This document shows, piece by piece, positions 63,301-64,000 of a DNA stretch of 64,000 bases. The first letter of the stretch is position 1. Each line of letters opens with the position of its first letter. The position numbers were made by a program, and so were the translations under genes. The DNA is from Sinonovacula constricta (lineage: Eukaryota; Mollusca; Bivalvia; Cardiida; Solecurtidae): NCBI GenBank assembly GCA_007844125.1, contig CM017573.1, positions 620,001 to 684,000 of the forward strand, written 5' to 3'. The notes below the pieces were generated by a model, which ran no database searches, was not told the origin of the DNA, and saw only the letters and a program-made list of their open reading frames with translations.

Positions 63301-64000
63301 CATCACTCACAGTACAAGGTTAAACTAAAATCTAAATTACTCTTTGGTTCGAGGTGCCCATGGTCAACAGGTTAGAGGCACTAACTTGTAACTCCTCAGC
63401 TCCTCGAGGTGCCCATGGTCAACAGGTTAGAGGCACTAACTTGTAACTCCTCAGCTCCTCGAGGTGCCCATGGTCAACAGGTTAGAGGCACTAACTTGTA
63501 ACTCCCCAGCTCCTCGAGGTGCCCATGGTCAACAGGTTAGAGGCACTAACTTGTAACTCCCCAGCTCCTCAAGGTGCCCATGGTCAACAGGTTAGAGGCA
63601 CTAACTTGTAACTCCTCAGCTCCTCAAGGTGCCCATGGTCAACAGGTTAGAGGCACTAACTTGTAACTCCTCAGCTCCTCAAGGTGCCCATGGTCAACAG
63701 GTTAGAGGCACTAACTTGTAACTCCCCAGCTCCTCGAGGTGCCCATGGTCAACAGGTTAGAGGCACTAACTTGTAACTCCCCAGCTCCTCGAGGTGCCCA
63801 TGGTCAACAGGTTAGAGGCACTAACTTGTAACTCCCCAGCTCCTCGAGGTGCCCATGGTCAACAGGTTAGAGGCACTAACTTGTAACTCCCCAGCTCCTC
63901 CAGGTGCCCATGGTCAACAGGTTAGAGGCACTAACTTAACTCCTCAGCTCCTCGAGGTGCCCATGGTCAACAGGTTAGAGGCACTAACTTGTAACTCCTC
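17368..64000 (+). CDS. MYLK: Myosin light chain kinase (internal part, nine exons; 5' and kinase ends outside window)
   Basis: Gene-level entry. Exons 17368-17565, 32573-32671, 41686-41889, 54601-54796, 55707-56701, 57878-59893, 60948-61095, 62176-62372 and 63175-63318 share compatible phases. Domain order: second half of an Ig domain; Ig (exons 2-3); Ig (exons 4-5); a roughly 850-residue Ser/Lys/Glu-rich linker with DFRSVL (56676-56693) and DFRCVL (58709-58726); Ig (end of exon 6 plus exon 7); Ig lacking both core cysteines (exons 8-9). Known: MYLK has N-terminal Ig domains, DFRxxL repeats that bind F-actin, then two Ig domains, FN3, kinase, a calmodulin-binding segment and a C-terminal Ig. 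The order and the Cys-less Ig match. Inferred function: actin-anchored Ca2+/calmodulin-dependent phosphorylation of myosin regulatory light chain. Alternatives are palladin- or titin-like proteins. Apparent frame shifts occur in exons 4 and 6. Confidence 0.72.
18522..18830 (+). mobile_element. SINE family A copy
   Basis: Head GAACCTGGTAGCGCAATCAG, a weakened B box (GGTTTGATGCC), the shared body and a tail CCCAATAAACAAACAAAC. Compared with the copy at 6783 the head has several transitions, so it is older. An open frame within it (18696-18917) is a by-product. Confidence 0.8.
19548..19720. repeat. ATC/CAT trinucleotide-rich microsatellite region
   Basis: Interrupted runs of ATC/CAT triplets, including pure stretches of 4-6 units near 19548, 19600 and 19698. 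It directly abuts the SINE B copy that starts at 19721. Confidence 0.85.
19721..19968 (+). mobile_element. SINE family B copy
   Basis: Head GGGTGTTCATGGTGTAGAGG with GACTTGTAACTTCTC, a weak B box around 19795, then body landmarks GGACTTAATGTGGGAAGG, GACCTGTGGTG and GGTTCTACCCAGAC, and a tail GTATTTCAAAAACAAAACAAA. The family is also seen at 22198, 46283, 53361, 56763 and 57296 (plus) and 23031, 35880 and 40015 (minus). Confidence 0.78.
20825..21030. repeat. GATCAG-type dispersed repeat fragment
   Basis: Contains TTAACTCTTTAACTGCTAGG, GTAGATCCTGATTGGCCAGC and ATCTGGATCTGCAC. Related fragments lie near 30615-30790, 34230-34400, 34780-34960, 35030-35170, 44050-44190 and 47790-47900. It appears to be an old high-copy element without coding capacity. 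Confidence 0.5.
21353..21735. repeat. Degenerate tandem repeat, period roughly 50-60 bp
   Basis: Recurring phrases GTTCCACCTTAGT, GGTTGGCC/GGGTGACCTGTGGCCAA and AGCAGTTCCA at irregular spacing. Units are strongly diverged, indicating an old minisatellite. No frame is conserved between units. Confidence 0.6.
22198..22434 (+). mobile_element. SINE family B copy
   Basis: Head GGGCACCTGTGGGGTAGTGG, GACTTGTAACTC, B-box-like GGGTTCGAGTC at about 22266, GGACATAATGTAGGAAGG, a GGTTCTGCTCAGAC block and a tail with AAAAACAAAACAA. It is one of the better preserved heads. Confidence 0.78.
23031..23255 (-). mobile_element. SINE family B copy, inverted
   Basis: Reads from a tail-derived GTTTGTTTATGTTAAATAACA through GTAGAACCACTGGTGCAC to a head ending TTGGCCATGGGCCCCCC. 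It is the reverse complement of the family B layout. Confidence 0.7.
24671..26165. repeat. 24-bp minisatellite, left part of composite array
   Basis: About 62 copies of a 24-bp unit, CATTGTCAGCATTAATGTCA plus TAAC, with common variants (ACAATTG, GTTAGC, GACAACATT). A group of variant units repeats with an offset of 264 bp, that is 11 monomers (for example AACATTATTG at 25181 and 25445), so part of the array expanded in blocks. Period divisible by three and few stops give open frames over 500 codons on both strands, which I do not treat as genes. Confidence 0.95.
26166..27935. repeat. 21-bp minisatellite, right part of composite array
   Basis: About 84 copies of a 21-bp unit, CATTGTCAGTCTTGTTATCTC, with CATCACC variants. 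It keeps the CATTGTCAG core of the neighbouring 24-bp unit and joins it without a gap at about 26165. Occasional CTCC units add one base and change frame. Towards the right end, GACAGTC variants dominate and the units decay by 27935. Confidence 0.95.
28022..28285 (+). mobile_element. SINE family A copy with internal head deletion
   Basis: Starts ACCGGACCTTGTAGCGCAAT and jumps from the A-box region to GACATTAAAAATGTTGG, so the B box is missing. The body and the CCCAATAAACAAAG tail are intact. It begins about 85 bp after the composite array. Confidence 0.78.
29138..29437 (+). mobile_element. SINE family A copy
   Basis: Head CAGAACCTGGGGGTGCTATC, a degraded B box (TGGTTTGATATC), body GGTATCATGCCAGGTGTCC and tail GACCCAATAAACA. 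Confidence 0.78.
30263..30323. repeat. GAT microsatellite
   Basis: About 20 uninterrupted GAT triplets, followed by AAGAAGGAGAAG. A pure run of this length implies recent slippage and probable length polymorphism. Confidence 0.97.
31219..31690 (+). repeat. Dispersed repeat E, longest copy
   Basis: The first 190 bp match 105-320 (inverted) and 54130-54320. A later block, TTCTTATAACTCTGGACTGT with CAAGCAACAATATCC (near 31617-31660), also matches 54366-54410, so the element is at least 470 bp here and the 54-kb copy has an internal deletion. Confidence 0.55.
31946..32496. mobile_element. Foldback/MITE-like element with terminal inverted repeats
   Basis: Ends TGTGTCGCCTGAC (31946-31958) and GTCAGGTGACACA (32484-32496) are inverted repeats matching at 12 of 13 bases. 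Inside, a block with GGTCCAAATGACTCCAAACT and GTATGCATGTTTCTGGCAAT occurs twice about 160 bp apart (near 32050 and 32210). No transposase frame is present, so it would be non-autonomous. No target duplication is obvious. It lies 77 bp upstream of a MYLK exon. Confidence 0.6.
32573..32671 (+). CDS. MYLK: MYLK exon 2 of window: N-terminal part of an Ig domain
   Basis: 99 nt, phase 1 to phase 1, between TTGTTGACAG and AAAG|GTGAGT. It encodes DSTEVKEPPIFIKELKDMEI and onward to EVKG. The PPxFxxxLKDxEIKDGE start is typical of I-set domains of MYLK and titin. The B-strand Cys position is Val, tolerable in cytosolic Ig domains. The exon contributes strands A-B, completed by exon 41686-41889. Confidence 0.85.
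33190..33355 (+). repeat. Diverged repeat pair, copy 1
   Basis: Matches 33790-33945 at nucleotide level and in one reading frame: SGCHRTFSF..LEN..GKM..FQILE..R.T..Q.TGP.SVN here against SG..QPFLF..LEN..AKM..F.ILE..R.T..Q.TGP.SVN there. It is preceded by CGCCGCCTATATATTGAATG. It could be two ends of a decayed element or an old duplication. Confidence 0.55.
33790..33945 (+). repeat. Diverged repeat pair, copy 2
   Basis: Direct-orientation partner of 33190-33355, about 595 bp downstream. It carries CTAGAGAATAGGCGAGCGAAA and GTAAATGGTGTTC, and is preceded by TTATTGGCGACGCT, which resembles the GATTGGCGAGGCACT upstream of copy 1, so the shared region may be longer. Confidence 0.55.
34230..35175. 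repeat. Cluster of GATCAG-type dispersed repeat fragments
   Basis: Three fragments (about 34230-34400, 34780-34960 and 35030-35170) share GATCAGGCTGA/GATCAGCCTGC, ATCTGCAC and TTTCTAGCAA-type phrases. They look like the dispersed family from which the 46-bp array at 38001 may have grown. Confidence 0.45.
35880..36112 (-). mobile_element. SINE family B copy, inverted
   Basis: Reads from TTGTTTGTTTTTGTCTTTTG (tail) through GAGTAGAACCACCAGTGCAC and GGAGTTACAAGTTG to the head CAGCCACAGGCGCC. Confidence 0.72.
36700..37390 (-). pseudogene. Decayed transposon-derived zinc-finger protein fragment
   Basis: On the minus strand a frame at about 37360-37155 reads KRIDTFFKTPSSSEQGKKDL and ends in a stop. 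A second, at about 37010-36700, reads GYMCK-stop-CELF followed by VPYVSCGAVFSDNPSRRLET and HNNSERLKASAEKN. The latter resembles the N-terminal zinc-finger block of KIAA1586-like hAT-derived proteins (Cys-x2-Cys, then PSRRLExHxxSExLK). The in-frame stop between the two cysteines and the missing catalytic core mark it as non-functional. Confidence 0.5.
37492..37606. repeat. Large palindrome inside the transposon remnant
   Basis: Left arm 37492-37534 and right arm 37557-37606 are reverse complements over about 43 bases. The main difference is a 6-base insertion in the right arm (ATCATG region). Core phrases are TAATTCCGTCCTC / GAGGACGGAATTA and GATTCGTGAATTATC / GATAATTCACGAATC. The loop is about 22 bases. 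Confidence 0.85.
37862..37880. repeat. Perfect subterminal hairpin
   Basis: GACGCCGA, loop CTA, TCGGCGTC: a perfect 8-bp stem 25 bases inside the right terminus of the hAT-like element. Subterminal hairpins or repeats are often transposase-binding sites. Confidence 0.75.
38001..39710. repeat. 46-bp minisatellite, about 37 copies
   Basis: Highly uniform 46-bp units with CCTGATCAAACAGCTTCCTA, then ATCAGCATCTACACTATTGG and CCTAAG. Variants are rare (CAACTAC, CAGTTTCC, GGCCAAAG). Each unit has an inverted pair CTGAT/ATCAG. The right edge continues as AATTTGTGTTTAGCAGGCTA, a phrase also found at 44167-44181 in a dispersed repeat, suggesting the array grew from that family. It starts 95 bp after the hAT-like element. 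Confidence 0.96.
40015..40237 (-). mobile_element. SINE family B copy, inverted
   Basis: From GTTTGTTTGTTTTATGTTAC through GGGTAGAGTCACTGG and TGGGACTTGAATCCCTGC (an inverted B-box region) to the head CTTGTCCATAGGCGCCCCC. Confidence 0.75.
40505..40650 (+). mobile_element. SINE family C head, truncated
   Basis: tRNA-like head AGCTCAAGTGGTAGAGCATC with B box GGTTCAAACCC at about 40559, then the phrase AACCCTGGCCAGGTC repeated in tandem and AAAGACTTTAAAGTTGATAG. The same family is at 44490-44796 (minus) and 50412-50640. Confidence 0.72.
40768..41076 (+). mobile_element. SINE family A copy
   Basis: Head GTTCCTTGGTAGCCCAGTTG, B box GAGTTCAAACCC, body GGTATCATGCCAGG-like (GGTGTATCATGCCAGG) and tail ATAAACCCAGACAAAGAAA. 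Confidence 0.76.
41686..41889 (+). CDS. MYLK: MYLK exon 3 of window: C-terminal part of an Ig domain
   Basis: 204 nt, phase 1 to phase 1, between CATACCAG and GAAG|GTAGGT. It completes the Ig domain of exon 32573-32671. IDIVWVHNNREIPPTD gives the C-strand Trp, and IPEVFPEDEGEYVCEAYNAY gives the E-F strands with Cys. The IPEVFPEDxGxYxC phrase is characteristic of MYLK and related I-set domains. A SINE starts 27 bases after the exon. Confidence 0.88.
41916..42160 (+). mobile_element. SINE family A copy, 5'-truncated
   Basis: Starts in the middle of the head (CCGGGCTGCAAAATACCAAAG) and keeps the body and a tail TATAAACCCAACAAACA. It lies 27 bp inside the intron from the exon at 41686-41889. Confidence 0.76.
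42222..42371. repeat. 30-bp minisatellite, five copies
   Basis: Five almost identical 30-bp units, AATTCTGGTCATATTGCGAC plus ACCAATATAT. Each contains a perfect 6-bp inverted pair ATATTG/CAATAT around CGACAC. Confidence 0.95.
43255..43530 (-). mobile_element. Decayed SINE family A copy, inverted
   Basis: Landmarks ATGATACCACATACCCTGCC, CATTTTATCCTGACACTGAG and CTACTACCATTTT, in the order expected for the reverse complement of family A, but strongly diverged. Confidence 0.55.
43791..43985. repeat. 64-bp tandem repeat, three copies
   Basis: Three copies of a unit with AAGGTTGTTTGTATGAAAAT, GGTGACTTGAGATCAAGCC and CAGCCTACTTCACCCAA. The leftmost is the most diverged. Confidence 0.85.
44490..44796 (-). 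mobile_element. SINE family C copy, longest
   Basis: On the minus strand the head reads AGCAATAGCTCAGTTGGTAG with a good A box, then B box GGTTCAAACCCC, followed by a body GACTTTAAAGTTGGTAGTAG and a 3' part with AATGCCGGCAAATCCAATCC. The tRNA-like portion is well preserved, but the body shows that it is a SINE rather than a tRNA gene. Confidence 0.75.
45970..46256 (-). mobile_element. SINE family A copy, inverted
   Basis: Starts TTTATTTTTTGGGTTTATCG and ends in the inverted head CGTACCTGGAGCCGC. The B-box region reads GGACCAAACCCGGGG (inverted). Well preserved. Confidence 0.8.
46283..46512 (+). mobile_element. SINE family B copy
   Basis: GGGTTGTCTGTGATATAGTC, GACTTGTAACTCCTCAACCC, GTCTTCCAGCTGACTGACAG and a tail rich in AACAA. 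Confidence 0.7.
49030..50044. repeat. 24/27-bp minisatellite
   Basis: About 40 units of GTTATATTGTGAAAACTTGT plus GAGT. Many units carry an extra TTG (GAGTTTGTTATATT), making 27 bp. Both lengths are multiples of three, giving a 141-codon minus-strand frame with a THKFSQYN repeat, which I consider a by-product. A few units have GTGGAAACT or ACTAGTTATT variants that recur in pairs, hinting at block duplication. Confidence 0.95.
50412..50640 (+). mobile_element. SINE family C copy with internal deletion
   Basis: Head ATTGCTCAAGTGGTAGAGCA with a slightly altered B box (GGTTAAAACTCC), then directly the 3' part CCGGCTGGGTTCAATCCC and GCCAGCAAATCCCATCCCAT. The middle body present at 44490-44796 is missing. 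Confidence 0.72.
51520..52140. repeat. ACC-rich array with 48-bp higher-order unit
   Basis: Starts as imperfect CAC/ACC triplets and becomes a 48-bp repeat, ACCACCACCTCTACTTCTGT with CACTACTACCACAACCACTT and CTTCCCTC, about seven units at the right end. One frame reads a Thr/Ser-rich 16-residue repeat for 212 codons and ends at 52144. It lies in a MYLK intron, has no signal peptide or flanking exon signals, and is read here as a minisatellite that happens to be open. Confidence 0.88.
53361..53580 (+). mobile_element. SINE family B copy, well preserved
   Basis: Head AGGGTTGCCTGTGGCCAAGC, CTTGTAACTCCTCAGCC, B box GGGTTCGGGTCC, body GGCGAGGACTTTCACGTGGG and a tail GCAAAACAAGCAAA. Its head is close to the 55-bp unit tandemly repeated at 63351-64000. 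Confidence 0.8.
54130..54420 (+). repeat. Dispersed repeat E, copy 3
   Basis: Matches 31219-31410 (CAGTGGAACA, TCACTGAGTTATATTCC, AAATCTGCATTTTA) and, after a deletion, the TTCTCATAACT...GTAAGCAACATGATCC block. Confidence 0.55.
54601..54796 (+). CDS. MYLK: MYLK exon 4 of window: N-terminal part of an Ig domain, with two apparent frame shifts
   Basis: After TTCTTGACAG the phase-1 entry frame reads SNNDEGNIHLEDRGPEFIQP and PPFT, then loses sense and would stop. Shifting by one base at about 54675-54680 restores TVALETSVKVTCEVDGEPLP and SVQW. Shifting once more at about 54754 gives TSESAKLRHGSKYK, ending at AAG|GTTTTT in phase 0, which matches the next exon. Each shift is one extra base. The Ig hallmarks (Cys in VTCEVDG, Trp in SVQW) are intact. 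Either the sequence has indel errors or this copy is damaged. Confidence 0.7.
55707..56701 (+). CDS. MYLK: MYLK exon 5 of window: end of Ig domain plus Ser-rich linker with DFRSVL
   Basis: 995 nt, phase 0 entry (ATCTTCAG) and phase 2 exit (GAAG|GTATAT). It begins with the rest of the Ig domain: QQHTLEITDVTLKDSGQYTC and ANPVGRVSSVSTVTVV. About 280 residues of Ser/Asn/Glu-rich, low-complexity linker follow, then ITDFRSVLKGR. DFRxxL is the F-actin-binding motif of MYLK. The frame is open throughout, unlike the neighbouring exons. The linker is probably intrinsically disordered. Confidence 0.85.
56763..56992 (+). mobile_element. SINE family B copy
   Basis: Head GAGGCATTCATGGCCTAGTC, GGTTTGAATCCTGCTC, a GGTTCTACATAGAC block and an A-rich tail. 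It begins 62 bp after exon 55707-56701. Confidence 0.7.
57296..57543 (+). mobile_element. SINE family B copy, well preserved
   Basis: Head GGGCGCCCGTGGCGTAGTGA, GCTTAGCCTCTCACTGTGTG, B box GGGTTCGAGTC, GGGCTTAATGTGAGAAGGTC and tail TTTCAAAACCAAAACAAAAC. It is a good reference for the family. Confidence 0.82.
57878..59893 (+). CDS. MYLK: MYLK exon 6 of window: long charged linker with DFRCVL, start of next Ig; two apparent frame shifts
   Basis: About 2 kb, entered in phase 2 after TTATTTCAG and left in phase 0 at AAG|GTAAGT. It reads SKDKGTANHTSPKCDRTPPQ in the entry frame, then one base further (TSSTFSNTDSIFVKSSLKNQ, from about 57990), then one further again (DPIKSEIKPSSSS, from about 58143) for the remaining 1.75 kb. 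The linker has DFRCVL (58709-58726) and relatives FGVKLK (58409), FGVILK (58556) and DYFNVL (59012), suggesting a degenerate actin-binding repeat series. The last 50 residues start an Ig domain (RAVTLECEVTGPPDTEILWM). The composition is Lys/Ser/Glu-rich and probably disordered. Confidence 0.75.
59894..60947 (+). other. MYLK intron between exons 6 and 7
   Basis: Besides the decayed SINE A at its start, it has a SINE B fragment around 60600-60760 (GCTAACCTACAGTGTCGGTG, GTGATGTAACAAAAAC) and an AT dinucleotide-like stretch near 60830-60865. Nothing else was recognised. Confidence 0.5.
59896..60080 (-). mobile_element. Decayed SINE family A copy abutting a splice donor
   Basis: Immediately after the exon the sequence reads GTAAGTTTATTAGGTGTATC and GTCCCAC, where TTTATT.GGT.TATCGTCCCAC is the inverted 3' tail of SINE A. 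Further inverted landmarks (CACCAAGTCACATTATAAC) follow. The SINE end lies 2-4 bases inside the intron. Confidence 0.6.
60948..61095 (+). CDS. MYLK: MYLK exon 7 of window: C-terminal part of an Ig domain
   Basis: 148 nt, phase 0 entry after TATTTCCAG and phase 1 exit at CAAG|GTAAGT. It completes the Ig started in exon 6: KYFQMTYDACVARLMIAEAF, then SEDEGEYKCTASNSNGSTST and SCRLKV. The layout (Trp-Met/Thr, Lys-Phe, E-F strands DxGxYKC, then a second Cys in the G strand) follows the vertebrate MYLK Ig that precedes the Cys-less Ig. Confidence 0.87.
62176..62372 (+). CDS. MYLK: MYLK exon 8 of window: N-terminal part of Cys-less Ig domain
   Basis: Acceptor TTTTTTTACAG, donor TCTG|GTATGT in phase 1. 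The sensible frame reads HAQKVEQIEEPFSPIATPPK, then IYNISPSEFCILEGSVIEFK and GTVTWSRNREKLTS. Using base 62176 as exon start, this frame does not match the phase-1 end of exon 7. The discrepancy could mean an unseen small linker exon in 61096-62175, a different acceptor (such as the AAAG before 62199), or an indel. The B-strand Cys is absent (IEFKASY). Confidence 0.78.
62373..63174 (+). other. MYLK intron between exons 8 and 9
   Basis: AT-rich, with a GTATGTAATGTATGTATGTT-like simple repeat near 62740 and the 52-bp array at 62875-63137. No exon was seen. Confidence 0.55.
62875..63137. repeat. 52-bp minisatellite, about five copies
   Basis: Units with GTGGGAGATTCAAGTTTTGA, TTGTTGGGGTCA and ACACACCACCTCTGACTTC. 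The first unit has GATAGTTGG and an upstream GGTTGGGAGATTCAAG that also appears near 62645 (GGTTGGGAGATTTAAG), a likely progenitor. The array ends 37 bp before the next MYLK exon. Confidence 0.93.
63175..63318 (+). CDS. MYLK: MYLK exon 9 of window: C-terminal part of Cys-less Ig domain
   Basis: 144 nt, phase 1 to phase 1, after TCTATTCCAG. It encodes GDRIKIDTSDHFSTLTLTNI, then QPCDSGRYNVVVMNDLGTDA and SLTVQ. The F-strand Cys is replaced (GRYNVVV), so this domain lacks both core cysteines, as does the Ig just before FN3 in vertebrate MYLK. The donor is CAAG|GTTAAA, a weak match. If unspliced, the frame would stop two codons later (GGT TAA), so a truncated isoform ending here is conceivable, but I favour splicing to an FN3 exon beyond the window. 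Confidence 0.85.
63351..64000. repeat. 55-bp minisatellite made of a SINE B head, running off the window
   Basis: About 12 copies of a 55-bp unit: GAGGTGCCCATGGTCAACAG, GTTAGAGGCACTAACTTGTA, ACTCCTCAGCTCCTC. Start positions advance by 55 (63351, 63406 and so on). The unit matches the 5' head of SINE family B (for example GTTGCCTGTGGCCAAGCGGT...CTTGTAACTCCTCAGCC at 53361). Copies differ at one or two sites, with one short unit near 63930. It begins 32 bp after the last exon and continues beyond 64000. Confidence 0.95.

Overview
This is an AT-rich animal genomic window, most likely from a bivalve mollusc. The evidence is small exons in long introns with GT-AG borders, several families of tRNA-derived SINEs, dispersed repeats of a type common in bivalve genomes, a large load of minisatellites, and a predicted protein resembling the Cys-rich ectodomains that molluscs have in many copies. 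There is no bacterial, viral or organellar gene content. The species cannot be fixed from sequence alone.

Two protein-coding genes are supported. On the minus strand, three exons (14556-14375, 7998-7196, 4843-3971) join in phase into a 615-residue protein. It has a signal peptide, N-glycosylation sequons and two CxxC motifs, and resembles the extracellular part of a molluscan Methuselah/adhesion-type GPCR. No seven-helix segment is visible downstream. On the plus strand, nine exons from 17368 to 63318 form an internal part of a myosin light chain kinase (MYLK) gene. They encode part of one Ig domain, two complete Ig domains, a long Ser/Lys-rich linker carrying DFRxxL actin-binding motifs, then two more Ig domains in the order seen in vertebrate MYLK just before the FN3 and kinase domains. 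Those last domains should lie beyond 64000. The start of the gene is also missing: the first exon seen opens in the middle of an Ig domain, so the minus-strand gene may sit inside a large MYLK intron.

Most of the window is repeat. From left to right the main blocks are: a 54-bp array (1551-2100); a roughly 144-bp dispersed repeat (5140-5650) and a 52-bp array (5807-6280) in intron 2 of the minus-strand gene; a 5-kb GC-rich 36-bp array with nested 978-bp and 1329-bp duplications (8443-13330) in its intron 1; a 3.3-kb composite array that changes from 24-bp to 21-bp units (24671-27935); a terminal-inverted-repeat element (31946-32496); a decayed hAT-like transposon (36595-37905); a very uniform 46-bp array (38001-39710); a 24/27-bp array (49030-50044); a Thr-codon 48-bp array (51520-52140); and a 55-bp array built from a SINE head that runs off the right edge (63351-64000). 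At least three SINE families (A, B, C) are scattered through the introns.

The long open reading frames in the arrays are by-products of repeat periods divisible by three and are not annotated as genes. The most informative oddities are the four apparent single-base frame shifts in the MYLK exons (all in the same direction), the structured tandem arrays that seem to have grown out of dispersed repeats, the transposon with intact ends, and a SINE whose end coincides with a splice donor.
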